A DNA stretch of 64,000 bases from Spisula solida (GCA_947247005.1 OX365949.1:1312001-1376000), one strand, 5' to 3'. Positions 48,696 through 60,382 are shown, counted from the stretch's first letter. The notes: generated by a model not told the origin, from the sequence alone. Program-made: numbers and translations.

Positions 48696-49962
48696 CACAT
48701 TGTCAATGTATGTCTGCCTCAATAGCCTGGTGGGTCAATGTACGTCTGCTTCAATAGCCTGGTGTGTCAATGTACGTCTGCTTCAATAGCCTGGTGTGTC
48801 AATGTACGTCTGCTTCAATAGCCTGGTGTGTCAATGTACGTCTGCTTCAATAGCCTGGTGTGTCAATGTACGTCTGCTTCAATAGCCTGATGTGTCAATG
48901 TACGTCTGCTTCAATAGCCTGGTGTGTCAATGTACGTCTGCTTCAATAGCCTGGTTTGTCAATGTACGTCTGCTTCAATAGCCTGTTGTGTCAATGTACG
49001 TCTGCTTCAATAGCCTGGTAAGTCAATGTACGTCTGCTTCAATAGCCTGGTGTGTCAATGTACGTCTGCTTCAATAACCTGATGTGTCAATGTACGTCTG
49101 CTTCAATAGCCTGGTGTATCAATGTACGTCTGCTTCAATAGCCTGGTGTGTCAATGTACGTCTGCTTCAATAGCCTGGTGTGTCAATGTACGTCTGCTTC
49201 AATAGCCTGATGTGTCAATGTACGTCTTCTTCAATAGCCTGGTGTGTCAATGTACGTCTGCCTCAATAGCCTGGTGGGTCAATGTACGTCTGCTTCAATA
49301 GCCTGATGTGTCAATGTACGTCTGCTTCAATAGCCTGGTGTGTCAATGTACATCTGCTTCAATAGCCTGGTGTGTCAATGTACGTCTGCTTCAATAGCCT
49401 GGTGTGTCAATGTACGTCTGCTTCAATAGCCTGATGTGTCAATGTACGTCTTCTTCAATAGCCTGGTGTGTCAATGTACGTCTGCCTCAATAGCCTGGTG
49501 GGTCAATGTACGTCTGCCTCAATAGCCTGCTGTGTCAATGTACGTCTGCCTCAATAGCCTGGTGTGTCAATGTATGTCTGCCTCAATAGCCTGGTGTGTC
49601 AATGTATGTCTGCTTCAATAGCCTGGTGGGTCAATGTACGTCTGCTTCAATAGCCTGGTGTGTTAATGTATGTCTGCCTCAATGGCCTGGTGTGTCAATG
49701 TATGTCTGCCTCAATAGCCTGGTGTGTCAATGTATGTCTGCCTCAATAGCCTGGTGTGTCAATGTACGTCTGCTTCAATAGCCTGGTGGGTCAATGTACG
49801 TCTGCTTCAATAGCCTGGTGTGTCAATGTATGTCTGCTTCAATAGCCTGGTGTGTCAATGTACGTCTGCTTCAATAGCCTGGTGTGTCAATGTACGTCTG
49901 CTTCAATAGCCTGGTGTGTCAATGTACGTCTGCTTCAATAGCCTGGTGTGTCAATTAATGTC
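48696..49962. repeat. 32-bp minisatellite, ~39 copies
   Basis: Unit TCAATGTACGTCTGCTTCAA plus TAGCCTGGTGTG. A longer-range pattern is visible: blocks with CTTCTTCAATAG and CTGATGTG variants recur in the same order (near 49215 and 49440), pointing to larger duplications inside the array. The remainder of the intron (49963-50373) is unremarkable. Confidence 0.95.
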
Positions 49963-50575
49963 GGCCTTAATAGACTGGTGGATGAGTGTCCGCTTTGAGT
50001 GTGAGATGTCTCGGGATAGATCCCTCAATTATGGCTGATATACTGTGGACCAGTAGGACTTCAAACAAAATTTAAAAAAAGCACATAAAATATGATGGTA
50101 ATACTATGTTTTTAACAGTGGTAATATGAAGTAGATCTAAGTGAAAAGCTTATGTAAAAATAATCATTGATTTAGTCTTTTTGAAAGTGCATCCATTCTC
50201 TCATACCCTTGTGGCAATGGATAACATAGGAATGAGGTTTGGTGTGTAATCAATAAAACTTAGATAAAAGTTGTATCACAATCAACATAAAACAAACGTA
50301 ATGTTTACACCATAAGCTCTGAAATTAGTATAAACTAAACAGGAACTTGTCAAGCACTTTCTATTTTACACAGGAAAATTTTAAGGAGGAATATGTTATA
50401 AATGACATTGTCAACGTGAAAACCAGTTGCAGATATAAAGATACGAATACCAAAAGTGTTTTGATTAATTTGCCTGTAGTGAGATATTCATTAAATATCT
50501 ATCATAATATATTATTACTATTTTATATATTTATACATATATATTTATTTTTTATGTGATAATTGAATTTTGCAG

Positions 50576-50689
50576 GTTACTGTTTTCAAAGACTTTTTCC
50601 TGTCCATGAATCTTCCGTACTCTGTTGTGAGAGATGAAGTGTTCAATCTAGAACTTTCCGTGTTCAACTACATGTCTAACGAGATCGAG
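50576..50689 (+). CDS. TEP exon: MG7 NLPYSVVRDE segment
   Basis: Acceptor TGAATTTTGCAG before 50576; donor GTAATC after 50689; 114 nt, phase 0-0, 38 codons. It reads VTVFKDFFLSMNLPYSVVRD, then EVFNLELSVFNYMSNEIE. The family hallmark is FFxxxxLPYSVxRGE followed by an NY motif in macroglobulin domain 7. Aspartate replaces the usual glycine in the RGE position. Intron phases 0-0 match the neighbouring exons. Confidence 0.95.
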
Positions 50690-51229
50690 GTAATCTAACA
50701 TTCTAGAACCTCTCAGTTGTACTAAGCCTTGCTAGGCAAATTGCTACAGAATGGTTAGAATCCCACTGCAAGAGCATATTATTCTATACATGTATATAAG
50801 GCTATGATTATTTAGGTTATCATCTAAATTTTATTAACAAAGGTGACGGGGGAGAATTTTATTGGTTTTTATTTTTTATCAAATTTTCCTTTGAACTTGA
50901 GTTCGACTCGAAGAGTAGTAGGTTTTAGCGAAAGTTAGTGAAATTAGTAAAACAGTACATACTAACTCCTAGGGTTTCAGCAGAATGATCCTTTTTATCA
51001 ATTATCAACATGCTCTGTATTTCAAGTTGAACTGACAAATTTAAGCCTTATATATTCAAAATAACAGCCATTTATTTATCACATAAATACCATGATTTTC
51101 CATGTGAGAATAGATGTTCTCCAACACGTGTGATAACATGTGCGTGACGTCACCTGCTTTTTGGCGCGAAAACTTAAGGTCGTCGGCCTAAATTCGTTAT
51201 TTCTGACGTTGTTATGACTTGGTAACTTT

Positions 51230-51350
51230 TGTAATGTGATAAAAAGAGTCCACCACTCGTTGTCTTTGGGATCAACATTTCTTAAACTTGTCATGAAAAC
51301 AGTGTTTTCTAGACTCGTTTAAGAAATGTTGATCTCCAAAGACAACTCAT
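51230..51350. repeat. Imperfect palindrome (fold-back)
   Basis: TTGTCTTTGGGATCAACATT then TCTTAAAC is mirrored by GTTTAAGAAATGTTGATCTC then CAAAGACAA about 35 bp later, with GAAAACAGTGTTTTC in the loop region. It directly abuts the hAT MITE on its right. Confidence 0.7.
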
Positions 51351-51357
51351 GACAGAT

Positions 51358-51847
51358 TAGGGGTGGTAGGCAGATGCATCGAAATATCGATGCATTGCGA
51401 TCCCGAGTGTCCGGATAGTATGGATCGATAGTAAAAGTCTTGATCCAACAACTATAGTTAGTTCAACTATCGATAGTTAGGATAGTTTCCTTTTTATAAA
51501 TAAAGTTTATTATAATTTAAAACAACTTCAGTTTTCGTTAAAAAAACTAATTGTAAATAACCACAAGCATCAAAACAGCCACAATGGACCAATATCGCCA
51601 TAATTTTATTAATCTATTTCAGTCAAATGAATTTCCACAAATAGTAGATTTGTATGTTGTACAACAAAGTGATATCTTACACAGTGCAAATTTGCATTTA
51701 CAAGTTAATCTCTGGTTTTCAAATCATGGCAATAACTATTGCAATGGTATCGCAATAGTCTCCAGCAATACAATAGTATCGCAATAGTACTTTCAGCAAT
51801 AGCAATAGTATTGGAATAGTCAAAATTGGACTCAATAGTCACCCCTA
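51358..51847. mobile_element. hAT-type MITE with 8-bp target-site duplication
   Basis: Ends TAGGGGTG and CACCCCTA, flanked on both sides by TGACAGAT (51350-51357 and 51848-51855). An 8-bp duplication with a GGGGTG terminus is the hAT signature. The interior is rich in ATCGATA and CAATAGTATCG repeats. No transposase; total 490 bp. It lies in the intron before the exon at 51975. Confidence 0.85.
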
Positions 51848-51974
51848 TGACAGATCCAATATATATATCACACGATATCAATTTTCTGCATGTACGAAAA
51901 ACTATTAAAAGGTGTTAAACACAAATAAAAATATAAACCTAAAAACCTTCTACATCTGCTTCGTTTTATTGCAG

Positions 51975-52040
51975 GTTAAACTTGATATTCTGTCTAGTAA
52001 TGACTACATCATAATTGAGAGCCGAAGAAAGACGTTTGCA
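51975..52040 (+). CDS. TEP exon: MG7 continuation
   Basis: Acceptor TTTTATTGCAG before 51975; donor GTAAGT after 52040; 66 nt, phase 0-0, reading VKLDILSSNDYIIIESRRK then TFA. It continues the MG7 beta sandwich (VxVxLxxSxxF pattern of the family). The exon is short but has strong splice sites and the right phase on both sides. Confidence 0.88.
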
Positions 52041-52476
52041 GTAAGTATTATTGTTTTCCTCCATCTCTGATGCCCGCTTTATTCACACAGCACAGAGTAT
52101 ACTGTGGATTAAGAATTTTCATTGAGCATATAATTTCGTGGAGAGCTAGGGTGTCACACCCAGATTGCTTGTATCACACAACTGTCTCTTCTGTGCAACA
52201 ACATTGGCCAATTAGGCAGGAAATGAACGTATGACCACACACTAAGTATGTACATTGTTTGGTCAGTCTGTCTGTAGACCACTTTGTTTCTGATCCACTC
52301 AAGAACAGTTAGGCCTAGGATCCTAGGATCATCAAACTGAATAGAGTAGGTTGTTCATCATCATCATCATTAGATGGCTCAGATATCAGCAGTATGATAA
52401 TATCACCTCAGGTTTTAACACAAGGAGCTTTTGATGGGCAGTATCTGTCACTAAACTTGTATGTTTACTTTTTCAG

Positions 52477-52617
52477 ATTGGCCCCAATTCCTCAGGGGTT
52501 GAGAAATTCCGTATCAAAATGCTAACATTAGGCGAACCCCTAATAAAGGCTACTGCAACAGTAACAAAGAATGCAGTTAATATCGTAGATAGAGTGGAAA
52601 GAGCATTGACTGTTAAG
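52477..52617 (+). CDS. TEP exon: end of MG7 toward CUB
   Basis: Acceptor TTACTTTTTCAG before 52477; donor GTAAGA after 52617; 141 nt, phase 0-0, 47 codons. It reads IGPNSSGVEKFRIKMLTLGE, then PLIKATATVTKNAVNIVDR and VERALTVK. NSSG is a possible N-glycosylation sequon (N-S-S). The pattern GxxxFxVxxxxLGxxxIxVxA is the family's strand pair that closes MG7. Transcription continues directly into the 36-bp array that starts about 35 bp past the donor. Confidence 0.92.
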
Positions 52618-52649
52618 GTAAGATATAGCTTTACAAAAATTCTCTCATT

Positions 52650-53392
52650 AACCCCGTTGTTACATCAGCCATCCCACAGCCATACACAAATCTTGTCACA
52701 TCAGCCGTCCCACAGCCATACACAAATCTTATCACATCAGCCATCCCTCAGCCATACACAAATCTTATCACATCAGCCGTGCCACAGTCATACACAAAAC
52801 TTATCACATCAGCCGTCCCACAGTCATACACAAAACTTCTCACATCAGCCGTCCCACAGCCATACACAAATCTTGTCACATCAGCCGTGCCACAGTCATA
52901 CACAAATCTTATCACATCAGCCATCCCACACCCATACACAAATCTTGTCACATCAGCCGTCCCACAGCCATACACAAATCTTATCACATCAGCCGTCCCA
53001 CATCCATACACAAATTTTGTCACATCAGCCGTCCCACAGCCATACACAAATCTTGTCACATCAGCCGTCCCACAACCATACACAAATCTTGTCACATCAG
53101 CCGTCCCACAGCCATACACAAATCTTATCACATCAGCCGTCCCACAGCCATACACAAATCTTGTCACATCAGCCGTCCCACAGCCATATACAAATCTTGT
53201 CACATCAGCCGTGCCACAGTCATACACAAATCTTGTCACATCAGCCGTGCCACAGTCATACACAAATCTTGTCACATCAGCCGTCCTACAGCCATACACA
53301 AATCTTGTCACATCAGCCGTCCCACAGTCAAACACAAAACTTCTCACATCAGCCGTCCCACAGCCATACACAAATCTTGTCTACAAGGACTT
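52650..53392. repeat. 36-bp minisatellite, ~20 copies
   Basis: Unit CACAGCCATACACAAATCTT plus GTCACATCAGCCGTCC. It starts within about 35 bp of the preceding exon's 5' splice site. Continuous reading frames on both strands are by-products of the 3n period, including one that reads through from the preceding exon. Confidence 0.95.
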
Positions 53393-53555
53393 TTTGATGC
53401 ACCTTTAAGGGAAATTGATGGTATTATGTGCGACTGCCAAAAGACTGTCCTCTGACCGTGCAATAAAACCTTTAACTCAGAAGTCTTAGCAAGACTCTAG
53501 CTGTTTGCAGACTTAGCAACCTTGCTTAAGTAGCCAACCTTGCCAAGTAGCAGCA

Positions 53556-53632
53556 TCTCAAATAGGGTAGCAGCATCTCAAATAGGGTAGCAGCATCTCA
53601 AATAGGGTAGCAGCATCTCAAATAGGGCTGCA
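53556..53632. repeat. 20-bp tandem repeat
   Basis: Four copies of GTAGCAGCATCTCAAATAGG. The rest of 53393-54111 shows nothing else. Confidence 0.9.
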
Positions 53633-54111
53633 GGAACTATCCTACGACTACTGTAAGAACCACAAGTGCTGCAAGATGAACGCAATGTCACAAACTGAAT
53701 TCTCGACCTGCCCACTTTTTCTGTGTTTACAGACTAGGCAACGTTATGTCTATATACATGTCACAGTATGAATGCATGAAAGAAACATAGAGATTTATCA
53801 CACATTGTCAATCATATTAACTTTGATTCAACAAATTCTTAATTATGATTCTGCAAAATCTGCTAGCAAACCACTAAATGCTTATTAACACTGAACAAAT
53901 ATAGTTTGTTGCATTTCTATATGGGGTTGACGTCCTGATTCCTTTGCTTTCATGAAGATTTAATAAAGAAACTACTTATGGACGCCATCTTTTCATTTGA
54001 CATAATTTAGCCATTGTTTCATACAATGTTAAAGTTACAAACTATAAAATGCTTTGATAATCTTGTTTGATCCTCCTTTAAAAACTTATAAATGCTTCAA
54101 TATATTTTCAG

Positions 54112-54256
54112 GCCGAGGGGAGACAAGTACGGCATGATGTCGGCTTCAAAAAAAATATGTCCAGCGATGCAATGGACTATGATATAGATATGGCTAGATT
54201 GTTTATGGATCCAAATATTGTTCCTGGCTCTGTAACTCTGATGTTCTATGTTACAG
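54112..54256 (+). CDS. TEP exon: start of CUB, before the thioester domain
   Basis: Acceptor AATATATTTTCAG before 54112; donor GTAATT after 54256; 145 nt, phase 0 to 1, 48 codons plus G. It contains EGRQVRHDVGFKKNMSS, then DMARLFMDPNIVPGSVTLMF. In the family this is the V(x)PEG(x)...P(x)V(V/I)PGS(x)xxxxxxxGD segment leading into the thioester domain; PNIVPGS is the clearest part. N-M-S is a potential glycosylation sequon. The trailing G joins GA of the next exon to give the conserved Gly-Asp. Confidence 0.93.
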
Positions 54257-54794
54257 GTAATTTGTTGGTTCTATAGTACAGAGATATTGACAGGACACTA
54301 ACCTTTACGCTAATAGAAGGTCAAGGAACGTGTCAAATTCTCCATACCATACTACTGTATATCACTTTTTTTTGTGTGATCTTTATTTATGAATTTCTGA
54401 ACAGAATTATTTTGCATATTTATGTATTTGCGGTTGAAGGTTGGGATCCATGAAAAATTTCCAGTTATGCAAATATATGAACACAGATTTTTGAATTTGC
54501 AGGGATCTCAATTAAGGAATAATAGTGAAAATAAAAACATGGCAATTTGTACCACACTTACAGTATCTTACTCATTGTTGAATGTGTCCATCATTGTTCA
54601 CTTTCATTGTTGTGATTTTCATCATTTTAATAAAAATCACTGTCGAACTCATAACCAGCATCATCATTAAGGCCCCGCAGAATAATATGCAGTGGTCATG
54701 TAGTAGCCCTAGTTATCAGTGCATCCTTCCATCCACTTTTTTGTGTCCGGTCCCTAACTTTCATATGCTTGGCTGAGTTTTGAAATTACTTGCA

Positions 54795-54862
54795 ACAATG
54801 TTCACCGATGCATGACAATGTTCACCGAGGCATGACAATGTTCACCGAGGCATGACAATGTG
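54795..54862. repeat. 20-bp tandem repeat
   Basis: Three to four copies of CATGACAATGTTCACCGAGG. At the start of this intron (54279-54347) there are also inverted pieces related to the MITE family of 12266-12540. Confidence 0.8.
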
Positions 54863-55068
54863 CAGAGCTCAGCACCCAGGCATCTATCACATCGGACAAG
54901 GTCACAGGTGTGTGGTATAGGTCATTTCAGCGATTTTTCGTGTCCGTTCTTATGCCTGGTGTGATTTTGCAATAACTTGGTCACAAATGATTGGCATGTC
55001 ATGATAATGACCAGTGTTCAACACCCAGACATCTACTCATAAGTGGAGGTAATATGAGTGTAATAAAG

Positions 55069-55275
55069 CACGGTATGTATCCCAATAAACTGCTTCTCAG
55101 TTCCATGACAGAATTGTTCTATTTTCATATCGCTCTGACGGAACTGAAAACCGATGTAACGCTCGGACGAAACTCAGATTTCATGTATCCTGAGTGTTAC
55201 AGTTCCATATAATATGAAAACAGAACAATTCTCTCACCGAACTGAAAAGCGGTATATCGGGATACATACCGTGCG
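55069..55275. mobile_element. ~207-bp palindromic fold-back element
   Basis: CACGGTATGTATCCCAATAA, CTCAGTTC and AGAATTGTTCTATTTTCATA are mirrored by ATATGAAAACAGAACAATTC, GAACTGAAAAGCG and TCGGGATACATACCGTGC. It is followed by four short repeats GAAGGGCCGTGT and a further GATACATACCGTGTGAA copy of the terminus, a sign of repeated end duplication. Confidence 0.8.
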
Positions 55276-55556
55276 AAGGGCCGTGTGAAGGGCCGTGTGA
55301 AGGGCCGTGTGAAGGGGGATACATACCGTGTGAATGGGGAGTCTTAGTTATAATTAGTTATAATATTTTTATGTGTTGTATAAAAGTTTAAAGTTTAAAA
55401 GTATATATTGAACATGTGTAATATATTGAGCATATGTAATAAATGTTTTCAATATTACCTGCCTTGGCATAATTATCACCATTGTCATCATCGCTATCAT
55501 TCTCAGCATCATGGAACATATTCAAACATGTAAAACATTTTTGATAATCAGGGGGG

Positions 55557-55690
55557 CATATTGGAAGCGTGGGTAGCGCTCTTGACTACTGATTGAGTGG
55601 TCTCTGGTTCATGGGCTTTCTGTTACACATGAGCGATATGCGATGAGGCCGAAGCAACGAGAGGTAATACGGGTTCACGGATCGAAACAA
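55557..55690 (+). mobile_element. Possible tRNA-derived SINE head
   Basis: GAAGCGTGGGTAGCGCTCTT and CTCTGGTTCATGGGC have A/B-box character but poor T-arm pairing. The call is weak. The remainder, 55691-56680, is AT-rich without recognised features. Confidence 0.25.
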
Positions 55691-56684
55691 CTGCTGTAAT
55701 ATTGCTTTTATTAAATACCTACAAAAGTGAAAAAAGTGCTTTTACACGCAAAAATGTGTGTTGGGTTTACATTGACGTCATGAATGTCAGCATATTTTCA
55801 GCAATTAATGCGACGTCCATTCATGAAAAGGTAAATGTTTACATCATGACGTCATTGACGTTGGCATATGTTCGGCATATAACACATCAGACATGCATGA
55901 TACTGTAAAAGCATTTATTTTTGTGAGGCTAAATTTTTGCGAATTTCTAATTTGTAAGTAGTTCGCTAGGGTTAATGTTTACGAATTTCAAAAAAATAAA
56001 ATTCTACTTTCTCGGCAATCTCCCTGGTGCTCTATATAGTTGCCACGGCGTGATAATCACTCTGATAATTACGACTACTGTTTGTATAATATAATGGTCA
56101 TCTATCCAAGCGTTGGAATTCTAAATTGGCCGATTAGCTTATAATAACTTGTTGATATTTACTTGTACTCAATTAAGCCAAACCTGAGACTGTAACATTG
56201 TGTAATGAGAAAACTGTGAAAGTATATTGTATTCAGTCCATTGTTTCCTAGCTTATCTGAACAAGCGATAGCCGTGGGTGTTAAACATTGTACCTGTAGA
56301 CAGAGTTTTTATACTGGTACACACTCATTGAACTATTCAATTGAAATACTAAATGAATTAGATTTTTGACAGAAATATTTTATGTTCACATTTTCTGTTG
56401 TATATTTAACGTTTTGTACATACCAATCAAACAAAATTAGTTTATTAGGCAAAAGTCAGCGTAGTCGTCAGTATTTTATCAATTCTGAGTAGATTGTAAT
56501 GGCGTCGCTTAGCCGTAATTAATATTGAAGTTCAACATATTTGAAGCTATTTTGAAGGTAATAATTTCAGGAATTTATCGAACTCGCGAATATAGCAAAA
56601 ATTAAACTCTCGCAAATATTCTGCTTTTACAGTATGGATTCGGTTAAATTTATAGTAAATATTGGTTAAGGTAGATTTTTAGGA

Positions 56685-57745
56685 TGTTATAGAGAGGTTG
56701 TTGCTCTATAGAGGGCCGCTCTGGGGTTGGTTGAACTGTATGTTATTGAGAGGTTGTTGCTCTATAGAGGGCCACTCTGGGGTGGGTTGAACTGTATGTT
56801 ATAGAGAGGTTGTTGCTCTATAGAGGGCCACTCTGGAGAGGTTGAACTGTATGTTATAGAGAGGTTGTTGCTCTATAGAGGGCCACTCTGGGGTTGGTTG
56901 AACTGTATGTTATTGAGAGGTTGTTGCTCTATAAAGGGCCACTCTGGGGTGGGTTGAACTGTATGTTATAGAGAGGTTGTTGCTCTATAGAGGGCCACTC
57001 TGGGGTTGGTTGAACTGTATGTTATTGAGAGGTTGTTGCTCTATAAAGGGCCACTCTGGGGTGGGTTGAACTGTATGTTATAGAGAGGTTGTTGCTCTAT
57101 AAAGGGCCACTCTGGGGTGGGTTTAACTGTATGTTATAGAGAGGTTGTTGCTCTATAGAGGGCCACTCTGGGGTGGGTTTAACTGTATGTTATTGAGAGG
57201 TTGTTGCTCTATAAAGGGCCACTCTGGGGTGGGTTGAACTGTATGTTATAGAGAGGTTGTTGCTCTATAGAGGGCCACTCTGGGGTTGGTTGAACTGTAT
57301 GTTATTGAGAGGTTGTTGCTCTATAAAGGGCCACTCTGGGGTGGGTTGAACTGTATGTTATAGAGAGGTTGTTGCTCTATAAAGGGCCACTCTGGGGTGG
57401 GTTTAACTGTATGTTATAGAGAGGTTGTTGCTCTATAGAGGGCCACTCTGGGGTGGGTTTAACTGTATGTTATAGAGAGGTTGTTGCTCTATAGAGGGCC
57501 ACTCTGGGGTGGGTTGAACTGTATGTTATAGAGAGGTTGTTGCTCTATAAAGGGCCACTCTGGGGTGGGTTGAACTGTATGTTATAGAGAGGTTGTTGCT
57601 CTATAGAGCCGCTGTGGAGAGGTTGTACTGTATGTTATAGAGAGGCTGTTGCTCCATAGAGGGCTGCTGTGGAGAGGTTGTACTGTATGTTATAGAGAGG
57701 CTGTTGCTCCATAGAGCCGCTGTGGAGAGGTTGTACTGTACAATA
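56685..57745. repeat. ~56-bp minisatellite (array 1), just upstream of the thioester exon
   Basis: About 19 units of GTTATAGAGAGGTTGTTGCT, CTATAGAGGGCCACTCTGGG and GTGGGTTGAACTGTAT. It ends 18 bp before the acceptor of exon 57764, with terminus GAGAGGTTGTACTGTACAAT. The unit is the reverse complement of the array at 62528-63752. CAGTnnAACCTCTCTATAAC resembles pogo/Tc1-like transposon ends, so the arrays may have grown from a TIR. Confidence 0.92.
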
Positions 57746-57763
57746 AACCATTTATTTTAACAG

Positions 57764-57940
57764 GAGATATGATGGGAGCAACGATAAAGAGTATTGGAGC
57801 AAAGGTTCAAATGCCATCTGGATGTGGTGAACAAAACATTCTTTCCCTGACTCCGGGATTATTTAGTGGAATATATCTAAAGACAATAAACAGATTAGAG
57901 AAGGAGTTAGCAGATAAAGTGAAACGTGTTTGCGCCGCTG
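57764..57940 (+). CDS. TEP exon: thioester site PSGCGEQN
   Basis: Acceptor TTTATTTTAACAG before 57764; donor GTATGT after 57940; 177 nt, phase 1-1. It reads DMMGATIKSIGAKVQMPSG then CGEQNILSLTPGLFSGIYL. The CGEQ Cys (57823-57825) and Gln form the internal beta-cysteinyl-gamma-glutamyl thioester in this superfamily, so the chemistry is expected to be intact. It opens the alpha-helical thioester domain. The acceptor lies within 20 bp of the end of a minisatellite. Confidence 0.97.
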
Positions 57941-58269
57941 GTATGTATAATTGATATACTATAAAATTAGTAACATTTGCGGGGGATTTAATTTCATGAA
58001 TGACCTCAACCACAACATTAAATCTCCAGGTTTACAGTGGCTGCCATACTTGCTTTCAAGTTCAGTCAGGTATAAGACTAGGTTTGGGAAGTTTACTTGC
58101 ATATGTCAACATGTAATAAAACAATTATGATATCTGTTTGATTTTTATGAAAAAAGTTAAAACAAAAGTAAAATTTTGTTTTACGTGGCTAAATTTTTGG
58201 TTTATCTGGCTAAAATTTAGACTAATAACTACCTTCATTGCATAAAGTAGCCACATAAAACTGTTCTGT

Positions 58270-58985
58270 AAGAACGTCCGTTCTGGTTAACCTTAATTGA
58301 CCGTTTCTTCTAGCATTAATATGGCTTGCTACAAAGCTTCCATACTTGCATTGATGTTGTATATGAACACTCTCCACACGCCTGTATCAACTTACCTCAT
58401 TTTGACCTTCACCTTGACCTAACTTTGGACTTAGACTTATTGAAGGACCAAGTTACTGTTTAACCCAAATTGACCATTTCTTCTAGCATCATTATGGCTT
58501 GCTACAAAACTTCCATACTTGCATCGATGTTGTATATGAACACTCTGTACAGGCCTGTATCATCTGACCTCATTTTGACCTTCACCTTGACCTAACTTTG
58601 GACTTACACTTATTGAAGGACCAAATTACTGTTTAACCCAAATTGACCATTTCTTCTAGCATCATTATGGCTTGCTACAAAACTTCCATACTTTGCATGG
58701 ATGTTGTATATGAACACTCTCCACAAGCCTGTATCACCTAACCCCATTTTGACCTTCACCTTGACCTAATTTTGGACTTACACTTATTAAAGGACCAAAT
58801 TCCTGGTTAACCCAAATTGATCGTTTCTTCTAGCATTAATATGGATTGCTACAAAGCTTTCATACATGCATGGATGTTGTATTTGAACATTCTCCACACA
58901 CCTATATCACCTAACCTCATTTTGACCTTCACTTTGACCTAAGTTTGGACCTAGCGTCCAATTCTTGTTAACGCAAATTTCGTCT
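58270..58985. repeat. ~173-bp tandem repeat, four copies
   Basis: Units spaced 173-174 bp, each with GACCATTTCTTCTAGCATCA, TATGGCTTGCTACAAA, GATGTTGTATATGAACACTC and TTTTGACCTTCACCTTGACC. Likely the tandem core of another leader/core element. The rest of the intron, 57941-58269 and 58986-59352, shows only a short TTTTAGCTTACCTGTTACAC fragment near 59091. Confidence 0.85.
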
Positions 58986-59352
58986 GACAACAAGGCGTTG
59001 ACTTCAAACTTGACGTATTTGTTTACCATCATAAGCCCCTTACATTATCAAAGCCATGTAACACTATCCAACATTTTAACAGACTTAGCTTTTTTAGCTT
59101 ACCTGTTACACAAAGGTTCCATGGGGGCAAAAGCGTTTCTTGAACACAGCCTTGTATTAATGGTCTCTGATGTTTGTGTAAATTTTGACCTTGCTATTTC
59201 TCATGAATCTGAAATCCTTGAAATCATGTCAAACTGATCTTTTTCACAAAAACTATGACTTTTTGTCTCATTGAAATTAAAGGATTTTACAGTTTACTTT
59301 AAGCATACTCTGTGTTCATATGGTATAATATGTTGTTTTCCTATTTATCTAG

Positions 59353-59464
59353 GTTATAGAAAAGAACTGAATTATAAACATAGTGATGGTTCCTATTCTG
59401 CCTTTGGTGAATCAGACAACCTGTGTATGTGTGGGTCACAAGCTGATACTAAAGGTTCCACATG
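59353..59464 (+). CDS. TEP exon: thioester domain, ELNYKHSDGSYSAFGE
   Basis: Acceptor CTATTTATCTAG before 59353; donor GTAAGG after 59464; 112 nt, phase 1 to 0 after its two trailing bases are completed by the next exon's G. It reads GYRKELNYKHSDGSYSAFGE, then SDNLCMCGSQADTKGST. The first part is the family's GYQRQLxYKxxDGSYSAFG helix pair. The insert after FGE with two cysteines (LCMC) is longer than the short loop in alpha-2-macroglobulin. Confidence 0.96.
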
Positions 59465-59549
59465 GTAAGGCCAGAATAAAATAAAATCCTAGATTATCAT
59501 CCAAATTTAGTTTAAAAGGTGGTGGGGAGAATTTTATTTTTTATATATA

Positions 59550-60382
59550 CAGTAGAACTTCGATGCCTCGAACACCCTAGATGCCTCGAACTAGTTCTTT
59601 GGTCCCGGCAAAATTCCTTCTTTATTCATATGGTGAACAGTAGATGACTCGAACAGTATCTAGGTCGAACACTCAAACTGATAGGACAGTCCCTTGCTAT
59701 GATTTGCCTGTAGATAGGTCGAACAATACAAGTTTTTGCACCTTTCATTGACTGTTGAAATCCATGGTTCGACCGCGGGTTGTCGGCGACAAGTTGTGAT
59801 AATTACTGTACCAAACAATTGTTCGTGTTCGAATGCATTGTATTACACGTTTTTAAACATTTATACATCCATTAAATAGTTAATGAAGGCCGTCCAGGAA
59901 ATTGTAACTTATTTATTTTTAAATTAATCGGAATAAAATGATCATTTTTCAAAGTTTGTCAAAAGAATCTGTTACATTTCCATTTATTGATTTATTGTCG
60001 AACTGGACCCAGGACATGATGATATTCTGTGGCTTGCGGCTTTATACTCGTATATAAATATGCTATTTAATGATAAACCTTACACGTGAGAACACTCGAA
60101 GAGCTTGTAGGAGATAAGTCAGATTTAATGTCAATTTGGTCGAACTGTATTGTTTCATTATTGTAATGAATAAAAATACAAAAAATCATAGACCTACTTG
60201 TATATTAGTTATACACATAAATTATGCAATATACACCCACGATTTGTATGTGTACACGTAACGACATCAGTTCGAACTTATACCCATGCATATTCTTGGA
60301 TACCATAGATGCCTCGAACACCCTAGATGCCTCGAACTATCTTCCTGGTCCAAAGGTAGTTCAAGGCATCGAAGTTCTACTG
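59550..60382. mobile_element. 833-bp pogo/Tigger-like MITE, TA-flanked
   Basis: Left end CAGTAGAACTTCGATGCCTC and right end AGGCATCGAAGTTCTACTG are inverts, each flanked by TA (59548-59549 and 60383-60384). Internal CTCGAACACCCTAGATGCCT repeats occur next to both ends. CAGTAGAACnTCG termini with TA duplication are typical of the pogo/Tigger branch. No transposase. Confidence 0.82.

Noticed and set aside
52519..53408. 292-codon frame continuing from a TEP exon into SHQPSHSHTQIL repeats
   Set aside because: The exon has a good donor at 52618 and the family sequence resumes at 54112; the extension is the 36-bp array.
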